A DNA stretch of 64,000 nucleotides from Cylindrospermum stagnale PCC 7417 (GTDB taxonomy: Bacteria > Cyanobacteriota > Cyanobacteriia > Cyanobacteriales > Nostocaceae), in the NCBI RefSeq assembly GCF_000317535.1, contig NC_019757.1, forward strand, positions 4,553,501 to 4,617,500, given 5' to 3'. The translations under genes were made by a program, and so were the position numbers. Below the pieces are notes generated by a model that did no database searches, had not been told where the DNA came from, and saw nothing but the letters and a program-made list of their open reading frames with translations. This document shows positions 34,681 to 43,982 of this stretch, piece by piece. Each line of letters starts with the position of its first letter. Positions within the stretch are counted from its first letter, which is position 1.

Positions 34681-34901
34681 TAGATATAAACTTCCACTTC
34701 ACGAGTTATCACAGTCAATGGCATACCTTTTTTAAGTCTCACTTCTAAACATTCCTTAATTGCATCTTGAATATTTTCTTCAGCCTCTCGTTCAGTTTTA
34801 CCTTGACTAACACAACCAGGAATTGATGGACATTCAGCAATAAAGATTCCATCTTCATCTTGAAAGATAGTAATGATAAATTTCATAGGTTTTGCTGGCA
34901 T
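34680..34901 (-). CDS. hicB: HicB antitoxin
   Basis: A 73-aa partial RNase-H-fold protein: FIITIFQDEDGIFIAECPSIPGCVSQGKTEREAEENIQDAIKECL. There is no C-terminal DNA-binding domain, so autoregulation would need another factor or may not occur. The ATG lies a single base after the chlH stop codon, so the TA pair is placed at the tail of the chlH transcript. An internal ATG at 34886 is possible but less likely given the coupling. Confidence 0.9.
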   Translation of the reverse strand: MPAKPMKFIITIFQDEDGIFIAECPSIPGCVSQGKTEREAEENIQDAIKECLEVRLKKGMPLTVITREVEVYI

Positions 34902-34902
34902 T

Positions 34903-37900
34903 TTACACCGTCACTCCTTCCAATTGTTCATCAGTCAAATCATACAACTGGCGCAATTTATCTAACTTATCTTGATCAGTTTGCCAGAAACCGCGTCCAT
35001 GTGCTTCTAACATTCTGCCGATGATATTTCGGAAAGCTTCAGGATTAGCTTTGCGTAACTTCTCCGCCATGTCTGCGTCTAAAGCATAGGTATCAGCGGC
35101 TTGGTCATATACCCAATCATCAGTAAAATCCGCAGTACCACCCCAACCGATTAATGCCGTCATCCGTTGGGAAATTTCAAAAGCACCACCAGAACCTTGA
35201 TTAGCCATTGCATCGGCCCATTTGGGATTTAGTAACTTAGTGCGGTATTCCATCCGCAGCAAATCATCTAAATTTCGGGGTGTGGTGTCCTTAGAGAAAC
35301 TTTCGACAAAGCTAGTTGTTACCTTTTTACCGCTTTGCTTTTCGGCTGCTTTCTTCAAACCGCCAGTGTTGGCGTAGTATTCCTGAATATCAGTTAACCC
35401 ATATTCTACCGAGTCGATTTCTTGGATAATGCGATCGCTAGTTTTCAGCAATGTCTGCAAAACTTCCGGTCTAGCCTGACCCTTATCTTCCCTACCATAG
35501 CTAAAAACATTGCGACTTTGCCAAGTATTCCCCAACTCCTCCCCAGACTCCCAGTTACCATCCACAACCCTGTCATTCACCAAAGAACCAAAATCACCCG
35601 CAGGATTAGAAAACAACCGCGCCGACGTATTCTCAACCCCTTGCGCCTTCAAAGCCAAAGCGTGTTTTCTAATAAAATTCTCTTCCTCCGACTCATCAGC
35701 ATCAGCAGCCCGTTGAAACAAATCATCCAACAACTCGATAATATTCACAAAACTATCCCGAAAAATTCCCGATAGATTCCCCAACACATCGATTCGAGGA
35801 TGTCCCACATCTCCAAGAGATTTCAACTCATATCTAACAATTCTGCCAGTCCCCTCCTTAACAGGTTCAGCCCCCACCAATTCCAAAAGAATACCTAGAG
35901 ATTCACCCTTAGTTTTAATCGCATCCAAACCCCATAACAAAACCGCCACAGTTTCCGGATATTTCCCATGTTCATCTAAATGCTGAGAGATCATCTTTCG
36001 GCCAATTTCCCTACCTCTTTCAAAAGCCGCAGGCGAAGGCATTCGATAAGGATCTAAAGCATGAATATTCCGCCCCGTAGGCAAAACCCCAGCCCCATCA
36101 CGCAACAAATCACCACCAGGCGCAGGAAGAATAAACTCCCCATTCAAACCCCGCAAAAGATTTGTTAACTCATCAGTAGATTGCATCAACAAATCCCTAA
36201 TTTCTCCTTCCTCCTCTTGGCGTTCTTGGCATCTTGGCGGTTCGTTATCCTCCCCAAAATAACCATTCAAATACCCCGCCATTTCCTCCTCATTCGGCGC
36301 TTCACCCAAAACATGCAACCCAGAAGAAAACAGCCGACATTCTAGAACTTGCAGATACTCATACAACTTCACCAGATAATCATCAAAAGCATGACCACTA
36401 AACAACCGCACATTTTCCGGACTAAAAGTAATCCCCAACCGTTTAGCATCTTCAAAAGGACAATCAGCATCTAAACCAGTATCAACAATCTTCTTACAAA
36501 TCCCTTCCTTCAGCAGATAATTCTTTTGCGGATCTTCGCGATATTCAGCAATTAAATCCCTTAAAGCCACCAACTCCTTATATAAACCTGCACGACCATA
36601 AGGTGGTACATTGTGAGAAATTAACACCCCATAACCGCGACGCTTTGCCAAAATAGATTCAGAAGGATTATTCGCCGCATATATATAGAGATTAGGCAAA
36701 TTTCCTAACAAAATATCAGACCAAGAATAACCAGTATTACCCAACGGTGAACCCGGCAACCATTCCACAGTTCCGTGCATACCAAAGTGAACTACAGCAT
36801 CAGCTTGAAAATCATTTTGTAGCCATTTATAAAAAGCAGCATATTGGGGATGAGGGGTTAAATCTCTTTCAAACATTAAGCGCATAGGGTCGCCTTGAAT
36901 TCCCAAAGGTGGTTGTACACCTATCCAGATATTTCCTAACTGCACACCGCCAATATTAAATTCATCACCATAAGTTTTAATACCCGTTCCCGTGAGAGAT
37001 TTCCATTGTTTTTCGATGCGAGAAGTGCGGAGATATCCTAACCATTTTTCTAGAGTACGCGCATTCACAGAAGAACCCCCCCTAACCCCCCCGTAAACGA
37101 GGGGGGATATGACTCCCTCTCCGCTTGCGGGGAGGGTTGGGGTGGGGTTCTCATCTGCTGCTTTCACACGGCGAATTAATTCTTCGCCATCATCAGGAAT
37201 ATCGCCGACGGTATAACCTTGGTCTTTGAGTGCATGAAGAAATTTTATTAAACTGCGGGGAACATTTAATAATGCAGCAGTACCTACAGCGCCATAACCA
37301 GGGGGAAACCCATATAAAATAATCGAAATTTTGCGTTCTGATACAGGTTTTTGCCGCAAAGAAACCCAGCTTTTGACTCTACCAATTAATCTTTGTACTC
37401 GTTCAGGAACTAAATAAATTTGTTCACCAACTAAACCGCCGAGGGGGATAGTATCAATTGCCCCGTCTAGTTCTGGTAAGGCATACAAGACTACACTTTG
37501 CAGTCCGCCGACACCTTGGCGTGTCCATGAGTAGATATCTTGAATTAGCAGGGGTGCGGCGATAATGTAGGGTATATTTTTAGCGGTAAGAATGCGTTTG
37601 GCGACTTCTATTTGCCGCCCTGCTTCCATTGAACCTGCGGGTCCACCGACTAAAGGAAAGCCGATTGTGGAAACGATTGCATCTATTTTAACTGCTTCAT
37701 TAGAAAGTGAGGGAGTTTGAATATTACCTAGTTGTCGTTGTTGAATTTCGTAGTCGGTTGTCATCCAATCGCGGACTGCAACGTGTCCTTCTACGCCGTT
37801 GATAAAGATGGGTAAGGGGATTAATCCGGCTGTTTCAAATTGGCTAATTAGTTGGGGAATGTAGGGTAGTTTGGTAATAACGTGTTTGCGATAAAGAAGA

Positions 37901-38643
37901 ATACCGACTACGGGTTTTATTGATGGAGATCCCCCCAACCCCTCTTGGAAAGGGGGGCTAGTTCTGATCTTCTTTTGGTACCATTCTAAATATTCGCGGG
38001 GGGATGTAAAAAACCCTTGATAGTCGGGATGGAGTAATCCCATGTTGGGGGTTTCTAGTGGTGGTGGAATGTCGCCGATTTTTAATTTTAGGTATTTTTC
38101 TGCTAGTGTCCAGAATAATGAGGCGACGTTTTCTGGACCGCCTGCATTCCAGTAGCCATAGATAATTAACCAGTTACGTAAGTCTTGGACTTTTTGTACT
38201 GGGACGAATTTGAGGAGTTTGGGGCCGATTTTTAAGAAGCTGATATAACCGGCGAGTTTGTCTTCTTCTCTTCCGTTGCTAAATTTGTCGAGGATGAATT
38301 TAACTGGTTTGGGCATTCCTTTGGGTTTGTCACCGATCGCAAAATCACCCAGTTTGGTTAAACTCATCAATTCTAAGGCTGACTCGAAGACGAGACGGAT
38401 GGGGACTCTTTGAAGGCGCTGACGCAACCACATCACTTGATCATAGTCAAACAGCAAGCTGCCGAAGAACACATCTGCGCCTTGGAGTGATGCTTCTACC
38501 TCGATTCCCTTGGTGGTAATATCGCGATCGCTAAACACCCGAATATCCAACTCCGGACAGCGAGAGTTAGCCACAAAAGCCGCTTTCCTGTACAAGTCAG
38601 CGTTGAACGATTCAAACCCAGCAATCAAGACGATACGTTTCAT
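34903..38643 (-). CDS. chlH: Magnesium chelatase subunit H (CobN/BchH family)
   Basis: A 1246-aa protein of the porphyrin-binding large subunit family that inserts Mg2+ into protoporphyrin IX with ChlI and ChlD, first step of the chlorophyll branch. Conserved blocks: IQGDPMRLMFERDLTPHPQYAAFYKWL, ADAVVHFGMHGTVEWLPGSPLGNTG, NLYIYAANNPSESILAKRRGYG, and a C-terminal GGTADFTDDWVYDQ. The N-terminus MKRIVLIAGFESFNADLYRKA is shorter than the roughly 1330-aa canonical cyanobacterial ChlH known to me, so this could be the second, BchH-like paralogue. Two low-complexity inserts (about residues 226-241 and 495-522) derive from intergenic repeats and leave the frame intact. Confidence 0.88.
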   Translation of the reverse strand: MKRIVLIAGFESFNADLYRKAAFVANSRCPELDIRVFSDRDITTKGIEVEASLQGADVFFGSLLFDYDQVMWLRQRLQRVPIRLVFESALELMSLTKLGDFAIGDKPKGMPKPVKFILDKFSNGREEDKLAGYISFLKIGPKLLKFVPVQKVQDLRNWLIIYGYWNAGGPENVASLFWTLAEKYLKLKIGDIPPPLETPNMGLLHPDYQGFFTSPREYLEWYQKKIRTSPPFQEGLGGSPSIKPVVGILLYRKHVITKLPYIPQLISQFETAGLIPLPIFINGVEGHVAVRDWMTTDYEIQQRQLGNIQTPSLSNEAVKIDAIVSTIGFPLVGGPAGSMEAGRQIEVAKRILTAKNIPYIIAAPLLIQDIYSWTRQGVGGLQSVVLYALPELDGAIDTIPLGGLVGEQIYLVPERVQRLIGRVKSWVSLRQKPVSERKISIILYGFPPGYGAVGTAALLNVPRSLIKFLHALKDQGYTVGDIPDDGEELIRRVKAADENPTPTLPASGEGVISPLVYGGVRGGSSVNARTLEKWLGYLRTSRIEKQWKSLTGTGIKTYGDEFNIGGVQLGNIWIGVQPPLGIQGDPMRLMFERDLTPHPQYAAFYKWLQNDFQADAVVHFGMHGTVEWLPGSPLGNTGYSWSDILLGNLPNLYIYAANNPSESILAKRRGYGVLISHNVPPYGRAGLYKELVALRDLIAEYREDPQKNYLLKEGICKKIVDTGLDADCPFEDAKRLGITFSPENVRLFSGHAFDDYLVKLYEYLQVLECRLFSSGLHVLGEAPNEEEMAGYLNGYFGEDNEPPRCQERQEEEGEIRDLLMQSTDELTNLLRGLNGEFILPAPGGDLLRDGAGVLPTGRNIHALDPYRMPSPAAFERGREIGRKMISQHLDEHGKYPETVAVLLWGLDAIKTKGESLGILLELVGAEPVKEGTGRIVRYELKSLGDVGHPRIDVLGNLSGIFRDSFVNIIELLDDLFQRAADADESEEENFIRKHALALKAQGVENTSARLFSNPAGDFGSLVNDRVVDGNWESGEELGNTWQSRNVFSYGREDKGQARPEVLQTLLKTSDRIIQEIDSVEYGLTDIQEYYANTGGLKKAAEKQSGKKVTTSFVESFSKDTTPRNLDDLLRMEYRTKLLNPKWADAMANQGSGGAFEISQRMTALIGWGGTADFTDDWVYDQAADTYALDADMAEKLRKANPEAFRNIIGRMLEAHGRGFWQTDQDKLDKLRQLYDLTDEQLEGVTV
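37068..37160. repeat. Repeat-derived in-frame insert 2 in chlH
   Basis: A C/G-rich palindromic stretch (CCCCCCCTAACCCCCCCGTA, then CCCTCTCCGCTTGCGGGGAGGG core) interrupts the gene and adds ENPTPTLPASGEG plus a PLVYGGVRGGSS segment. The translated peptide is unlike the flanking conserved blocks. Confidence 0.7.
37920..37968. repeat. Repeat-derived in-frame insert 1 in chlH
   Basis: On the minus strand the stretch runs from TAGCCCCCC to GGGGTTGGGGGGATCTC. It matches the core of the MITE-like element at 27896-28049 and is translated as RTSPPFQEGLGGSPS between conserved ChlH blocks. Confidence 0.7.
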
Positions 38644-39129
38644 GCCCTTAATCTAAGAAATATTTCTTTACCTTGATCTTAAACGTCGTTTGGGCTGATG
38701 GGGGAATATCTACCTACAGATTTAGCTTAGGGAGAAGTCAATAGGAGAAGTCATCTGAAAAATCATGGCAATTAATCCATTTGACTATATTGGATTTCTT
38801 GCAGAAGTCGGGCATCGGTTAAGGGTTAAAGCGCGGAACTTTTTCTTTAACACTTACCCTTTACCATTTCACCACCTCTTGCTAAAATTGCCGGATTACT
38901 CCCAATCTTGATAAATCTGGATAAGTGAGTTCTTTTTTTGTTAAAATGCACTAAAACCTGCTCGTTTAGTTCGCTTAAATACCTATTCTCTCTACCAGAC
39001 TGCTTATGGTGAAGATAATACTTCAATTACCAATTGCTAACCAGCACTTAAACAAAGTGATTAACGGAAGTTGATACTTAGAATTGGCAGCGTTTTGAGC
39101 TATTGCGAAAATTATTTCTGGAGCTAAAA
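38644..39129. other. Divergent intergenic region between chlH and the amidase gene
   Basis: A 486-base region that must contain the chlH promoter. It has a 10-base direct repeat GGAGAAGTCA at 38731-38740 and 38744-38753, about 90-110 bases upstream of the chlH start, which could be a regulator site. No promoter could be assigned confidently. Confidence 0.4.
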
Positions 39130-40068
39130 ATGAAATTTGGAATTGATATTGGGCATAATTGCCCTCCAGACACTGGAGCTAATGGGATTAAGTTTGAGGA
39201 TAATTTAGTTGTAGAGGTGGGCAATAAAGTTACCGCTAAGTTAAGAAATTTAGGAAATGAGGTGATATTATGTAAGCCAGATAAAGCTGCTTCAGTCCGC
39301 GATTCACTAGCCAGAAGATGTGCTAAAGCGAATACTAACAAAGTCGATATTTTTGTCTCTATTCATTTCAATGCCTTCAATGGACAAGCTAATGGCACAG
39401 AAGTATTTGCCACTAGCGATACAGGTAATAAAATCGCTAAACCGGTATTAGATGAAATTGTCAAATTAGGCTTTTTTAATCGTGGTGTCAAGAATGGTTC
39501 TCAATTGTTTGTACTGAGAAATACAGATATGCCTGCGATTCTCGTGGAATGTTGCTTTATCGATTCGGCAAAAGATATGCGACTATATGACGGCGAAGCA
39601 ATGGCTAATGCGATCGTTAAAGGACTAACGGGTAAAGTGCCAACTGCTCCTGTAAGCACCGTACCAGATGAATCGCAGAATGCAGATACCAGTATTGTTC
39701 GGTTGCAAAAAGCCTTAAATCGACTGAAAATAACCGATAAAAATGGCAAAGTCTTGGCAGAAGATAACGCCATTGGCCCAGCAACAACCTCTGCAATATT
39801 AAACTTTCAGAAAATTGTGGGGGTTCTGCCAACTGGAATCGCCGGAAAAACTACATGGGATGTAATAAATCTGATTTTAGCAAAACGAGTCATCCGAGCA
39901 AATGCTGGTGGGCCGGTTGTCAGATACTTGCAATATCGTGTGGGTGTTGACCCTGATGGTGTCTACGGGCCACAGACAGAGGCAGCAATTAAGAAATTTC
40001 AAAAGCAAAATAGTTTAACTGCCGATGGGATTGTCGGGCCAGCATCCTGGCTAAAATTAATCGGTTAG
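39130..40068 (+). CDS. N-acetylmuramoyl-L-alanine amidase with two peptidoglycan-binding domains
   Basis: About 312 aa from the ATG at 39130 (GGAG upstream). The Amidase_3 zinc hydrolase domain covers residues 1-175: FGIDIGHNCPPDTGANG (first zinc His), VDIFVSIHFNAFNG (second His) and PAILVECCFIDSAKDM (catalytic Glu). Two PG_binding_1 modules follow (SIVRLQKALNRLKI... and GGPVVRYLQYRVGVDPDGVYGPQTEAAIKKFQ). No signal peptide is visible, which is odd for a cell-wall hydrolase and recalls endolysins. Ends convergent with the LURP-one-like gene. Confidence 0.9.
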   Translation: MKFGIDIGHNCPPDTGANGIKFEDNLVVEVGNKVTAKLRNLGNEVILCKPDKAASVRDSLARRCAKANTNKVDIFVSIHFNAFNGQANGTEVFATSDTGNKIAKPVLDEIVKLGFFNRGVKNGSQLFVLRNTDMPAILVECCFIDSAKDMRLYDGEAMANAIVKGLTGKVPTAPVSTVPDESQNADTSIVRLQKALNRLKITDKNGKVLAEDNAIGPATTSAILNFQKIVGVLPTGIAGKTTWDVINLILAKRVIRANAGGPVVRYLQYRVGVDPDGVYGPQTEAAIKKFQKQNSLTADGIVGPASWLKLIG

Positions 40069-40079
40069 TTTGACTAACC
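40063..40079. terminator. Bidirectional hairpin between convergent genes
   Basis: GGTTAGT-TTG-ACTAACC contains the stop codons of both convergent genes (TAG on each strand). It has a 7-bp stem and no strong T-run, so termination is plausible but weak. Confidence 0.45.
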
Positions 40080-40658
40080 ACGAGTTCGTTCTAAGAGCAG
40101 CATCATTAACAAACTTAACAAAACCTGCTGCTCTTCGAGATCGCTAAGTTGATCGACGGCTTTGACGGTAAATCTTCTGGAGAAAAAAGAGGCTTGTTTC
40201 TCCAAACGCATCACCACCGTGCCATCATCCCGGCTCACTAGGTAAACTGGATTGAACACATAACCTGTAAAAATGCCCACAACTGGGATTTCTGCAAAGA
40301 GAGCATCGGCAACTTTTACCCAGGGATTTTTCTCCTGGATGTTCAAAATTGCTGTGTCACCATCAAATATGTCATAGCGGGCACGCCAAAGAGATTTCAA
40401 CCCCCGTCGTTTCACTGAACCTATATAAGCGCCGTTGCTGTCGGTGAAGTCATAGCGGGCCGAGAAATCAATAATTCGATCAGCGTTGATGTAGTATTGG
40501 GGGCGGGTTTGCTCACTATCAGCAAAGATCGTGATTGCTTCCTTGAACTTGAAGAGTTTCTGTTTGACGTAGAAAACCAAATTGCTTTGACTGTCAACAA
40601 CGGATATTTGGGGCGCAAATGCCCAGAGCTTGAAAGTGAATTCGAGCGGATACTGCAT
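40074..40658 (-). CDS. LURP-one-related (tubby-like fold) protein
   Basis: About 194 aa from the ATG at 40658; a GTG at 40688 would add ten residues. The pattern VVDSQSNLVFYVKQKLFKFKEAITIFAD, followed by IIDFSARYDFTDSNGAYIGSVKRRG and repeated beta hairpins, matches the LURP-one/scramblase-like barrel family. A hydrophobic ALFAEIPVVGIFTGYVFNP segment and a Leu-rich C-terminus (LLSLLMMLLLERTRG) suggest membrane association. Function is unknown in bacteria. Confidence 0.7.
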   Translation of the reverse strand: MQYPLEFTFKLWAFAPQISVVDSQSNLVFYVKQKLFKFKEAITIFADSEQTRPQYYINADRIIDFSARYDFTDSNGAYIGSVKRRGLKSLWRARYDIFDGDTAILNIQEKNPWVKVADALFAEIPVVGIFTGYVFNPVYLVSRDDGTVVMRLEKQASFFSRRFTVKAVDQLSDLEEQQVLLSLLMMLLLERTRG

Positions 40659-40871
40659 AGGTTTACGGAAAGACTCCCCATTTCTCACCCTATTTATCCC
40701 ATTTTTGTGAGCTAAATAACATTTAGGGAATCGGGATTGGGGATTTGGGAAGAGGAACTAAAAAAATTTGGTCAGCGAGTGCATAAACAAAAGCAGGTCA
40801 ACCTATTGAGTCAGTGAAGGGGTTGGAACCCAAAGATAAACACTCTTTTCTGAAATTTTAGGAGAAAGACC

Positions 40872-41504
40872 ATGAAATTCCGTAACTTAACTAATTCTTT
40901 GCTAACAGTTACCGCACTTCTGGCTACTACATTACCTGCTTTCGCCGGGCCCTTTGACCTCAAGCCTGGTATTTTCACCCCTGTCACCCCTGGTGCAGCC
41001 GTGGGTAATGGAACTCCTAGCACGCCTAGCAATCCAAATGGGAATACTGAAGTCCAAGGATTAGGTGATCATCAATCTTGGGTTGACCCGAAAACTTTAG
41101 CAAATGACCCCCGGGCCTTATGTAGCGATGTGGGTTTGGGTAGTAACACCCGCAACAGTGCTAACAAACTTGCTCTTGCCACTTCTACCAGTACTCGTTC
41201 TAGTTCTGCCAATAGCCACAATAATGGCGGTGGCGGTGGTGTAAGCTTTTTAGGTATTGGTGTTAGCGGTAGTGGTTCCAGTCAAGGTAGTAAAAATAAT
41301 AGCGAATCTAGCGATCGCCGCAACAACCGCACAGAAGAAAACAGCAGCGCTTCCTCAACAGTAGTTAAAGGCAGGAATTGCGATGCTTTCGTTAATTCCG
41401 CCGCCGCCAGAGACATGAACTACGAAGACAACCTCACTCGCCGCTATGAAATCAAAACTGGTCGTCAGGGACAGCAAGTGAATCAACTGCTAGAGAATAA
41501 ATAA
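40872..41504 (+). CDS. Secreted low-complexity protein of unknown function
   Basis: A 210-aa protein with a classical signal peptide (SLLTVTALLATTLPAFAGPF, cleavage after AFA). The middle (about residues 105-165) is Ser/Asn/Gly-rich with a Gly run and looks disordered. Two Cys residues, one in DPRALCSDVG and one in GRNCDAF, may form a disulphide. The C-terminus is charged. ATG with AGGAG upstream at 40860. First of three consecutive small secreted proteins on the plus strand. Confidence 0.7.
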   Translation: MKFRNLTNSLLTVTALLATTLPAFAGPFDLKPGIFTPVTPGAAVGNGTPSTPSNPNGNTEVQGLGDHQSWVDPKTLANDPRALCSDVGLGSNTRNSANKLALATSTSTRSSSANSHNNGGGGGVSFLGIGVSGSGSSQGSKNNSESSDRRNNRTEENSSASSTVVKGRNCDAFVNSAAARDMNYEDNLTRRYEIKTGRQGQQVNQLLENK

Positions 41505-41596
41505 TTATTGGTTAATTTTGGATTTTGAAGCTGCCAGGGTTTGCTATAGGTCTGCGCCCTGGCTATTGCTTTATTAGAGGAAAGGAGCAACCACGA

Positions 41597-42013
41597 ATGA
41601 GAAACCTCAGAGGAGGGGGAATTATTGCCCTCACGACAATTTTGTGTCTGTCCATCACATCTTTAGCGATCGCTCAAACGCCAGCTCGAAAAACTCGTAA
41701 TTCCCCAATTTTGCCATATCTGCTAGATAATCCTCACGATAACTCAACAGTGCGGGTGCGTTGTCTGCCTAGAGATAGACAGGAAACAGACAGGCAGCGA
41801 CGTATTATCAGAGATAGCCTGCTGCAACCAACGCCAAGCTATCCGCCAAACACTGTCACTATTGAAATAGAAGGAAGTTGTCGCAATGTTAGAGTTCGGG
41901 TTCAAGGTGACTCAGACTTTTTGGACTCTCCAATCTATCAACCCTCTGAATTTGACGACGACTGGCTCAACCGTCAAGGTTCGGGATGGTATTGGCACAG
42001 AAATGGCCGCTAA
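41597..42013 (+). CDS. Small secreted protein of unknown function
   Basis: About 138 aa from the ATG at 41597, which has AAAGGAG nine bases upstream. A signal peptide (GGGIIALTTILCLSITSLAIAQ) precedes a 115-residue mature part with two Cys (RVRCLPRDRQ and IEGSCRNVRVRVQGD), probably a disulphide, and an aromatic tail DDDWLNRQGSGWYWH. The family is not recognised. It follows the preceding secreted protein by 92 bases. Confidence 0.65.
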   Translation: MRNLRGGGIIALTTILCLSITSLAIAQTPARKTRNSPILPYLLDNPHDNSTVRVRCLPRDRQETDRQRRIIRDSLLQPTPSYPPNTVTIEIEGSCRNVRVRVQGDSDFLDSPIYQPSEFDDDWLNRQGSGWYWHRNGR

Positions 42014-42132
42014 AATTTTCTTTGCTTGTTTTCTACAACCAAACTGCATAAACCAAAAACGACAAACCTATTGATTGTTAACCGAGGGATTCAAACCTCG
42101 AAAACGCAATCACATCAAAGGAATAAGCAGTT

Positions 42133-42765
42133 ATGAAAACGCAAATGTTGTTGAGCCTTGCCTGTTCTCTGTCTTTGTTGGGTAACGTTACACTACCCAC
42201 TTTTGCCCAATCAGTTCCAACCCAGCCCTCAGAAGTCAGTCAAGAAATTACCATCCCTCAAGATACAGCGGTTATCGTCTCATTTCCAGCACCTGTTACC
42301 GTAGATGTCGGGCAAAAAAAAGACTATCCCCTGACAGTACCTTTAGCAAGTGCAATTAAAGATAATCAAGGTAATGTGATAGCACCAGAAAATACCCCTG
42401 TAACCATTGTGCTGCAACCCACTAAAGGGGGCGCTAAAATTGTGGCACAGTCATTGGTAATCAATGGACGAATTGTCTCAATTAAAGCATCGAGTCTGAT
42501 GATTCCTGGTACTACTATTACCCATAAGCGAGCTAATGATAAAGCTGTGGAAAATGGTTCTGTTTGGGGGAGGATTGGCGGAAGTACCTTAGGCTTTTTA
42601 AATCAAGGCGATCCTGAGCAGTTTGACCGAGGAGCAATGCTAGGAAGTGCGGTGGGACTGGTTTCTGGCTTGCGTTCCGCAGAAAATACCCGTGTTGTGC
42701 AGATTCCCCAAAGTAGTGTTTATGTGTTATCACTTGAGGCTCCGATCAACTTATCTCCTCGCTAA
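42133..42765 (+). CDS. Secreted protein of unknown function
   Basis: A 210-aa exported protein. A signal peptide (MLLSLACSLSLLGNVTLPTFAQ) is followed by a beta-rich domain (ITIPQDTAVIVSFPAPVTVDVGQKKDYPLTVPLA, then VTIVLQPTKGGAKIVAQSLVINGRIVSIKASS). A Gly-rich amphipathic stretch (GSVWGRIGGSTLGFLNQGD, then GAMLGSAVGLVSGL) is followed by a terminal strand VVQIPQSSVYVLSLEAPI. No catalytic motif is seen. Probably periplasmic or envelope-associated. Confidence 0.65.
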   Translation: MKTQMLLSLACSLSLLGNVTLPTFAQSVPTQPSEVSQEITIPQDTAVIVSFPAPVTVDVGQKKDYPLTVPLASAIKDNQGNVIAPENTPVTIVLQPTKGGAKIVAQSLVINGRIVSIKASSLMIPGTTITHKRANDKAVENGSVWGRIGGSTLGFLNQGDPEQFDRGAMLGSAVGLVSGLRSAENTRVVQIPQSSVYVLSLEAPINLSPR

Positions 42766-42813
42766 TCCAAGCCTCAATAGATCTGGCAAAACTTACTTTT
42801 GAATTTTGAATTT

Positions 42814-43782
42814 TTACAGGGGGTGCAGTATTGTTAAATGAAAGCTATGTCTGGTTTCAGCTTTCAGATACCGCTCTTGTATTGGTTGCCACTGCTGCCA
42901 CAATTGATAACGATTTTCTGCTAATAAATTAGTTAGCCCACTTAACTGAGTGCGAGTTTCTGACTTAAAAATATCTAAGAGCCACTCAGCTAAAACCATA
43001 CTATCTTGCAGTGAACCTAAAATTTCTTGAATACTTTTGACTTCGGCGATATGGGCTGCAAAAGATTCACCATATAATTCAGTAAATAACTCCATTTGGT
43101 AGCGGACACGTTTGGCTTGTTTCCGCAAATCATGAAGAGTTGCGCCTTGAGTTGCCAATTGTTCTTCTAGTTTTTCTGCTGTCCAATCGGCGGGGACTAC
43201 TACCTCTGAGTCTACAATTTGAGTACCAATTAGCCAACCCGGATGCAACAATAAACTACTTACTTCTGGTAAAAGTAAATCTGGTAGGACTTGTTGAATT
43301 GGCAAAGATGCTAAAGGTTGATAACTGGGTTTATCTAACCAATCCTGAAATCCTTGTTTGAGTGATTTGTAAGTTTCATCCTTTAATGTTTTCTGCACCT
43401 TGGCAAGTTCAATTTCACGTTGTTTAGCTAAAGCGGCAAAGGCTGTTTCTAGAGATTCTTGTTCTTTACGGCGTAAATGTGGTTTGTAATTGGTTTCTAA
43501 AGCTTCTTTTAGTACATCCAAATCTCGGAGATTTCCCAGAATCCGGGCAATTTTAGCAATTCTTTTCTCGCTGATCGGTTTCGATAAATCCAAAGCCAGC
43601 CCAAACCTAGTTATATCAGTACGTAAGCGACGCATCCCTACTCGCATTTGGTGCAGTGCTTCTGGATCTTCATCTTTCTTAACTGATTTTTCCCACTTCC
43701 AGGTTTTATTCAAATGTTTTTCAATCGCCTGGTATGCGTAATCCCCTAGAGTTTTTACTGTTGTTTTTGTGGTTACTTTCAT
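42814..43782 (-). CDS. CHAD domain protein
   Basis: About 322 aa from the ATG at 43782. The domain is recognised by ALHQMRVGMRRLRTDITRFG with IARILGNLRDLDVLKEAL near the N-terminus and a second helical repeat (LHDLRKQAKRVRYQMELF... EIQEILGSLQDSMVLAEWL). CHAD domains are helical, rich in conserved His, Arg and Lys, and bind polyphosphate granules (established for several members). No CYTH triphosphatase domain is fused or adjacent. Confidence 0.88.
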   Translation of the reverse strand: MKVTTKTTVKTLGDYAYQAIEKHLNKTWKWEKSVKKDEDPEALHQMRVGMRRLRTDITRFGLALDLSKPISEKRIAKIARILGNLRDLDVLKEALETNYKPHLRRKEQESLETAFAALAKQREIELAKVQKTLKDETYKSLKQGFQDWLDKPSYQPLASLPIQQVLPDLLLPEVSSLLLHPGWLIGTQIVDSEVVVPADWTAEKLEEQLATQGATLHDLRKQAKRVRYQMELFTELYGESFAAHIAEVKSIQEILGSLQDSMVLAEWLLDIFKSETRTQLSGLTNLLAENRYQLWQQWQPIQERYLKAETRHSFHLTILHPL

Positions 43783-43982
43783 AATTGATAACAAGGAAAT
43801 ACTTAATCTGATGCTTGCATAATAGCATTAGAAAAAAATTGACATTTATCCTTTAATCGTTATTTTTATAACTAAGACTGATAGCGGTAAGGTTTGATTA
43901 CAAGATTGTTGCATATATCACATTACGGTTCAGTTAAGGCTAAAAGCAGGGCGGAATGTAGGTTAGAAGCCAAGGTTTACAC

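Noticed and set aside
42080-42110. GGGATTCAAACCTCG-like stretch considered as a tRNA T-arm
   Set aside because: No acceptor stem, D-arm or anticodon arm can be built around it; it is the leader of the secreted protein gene at 42133.
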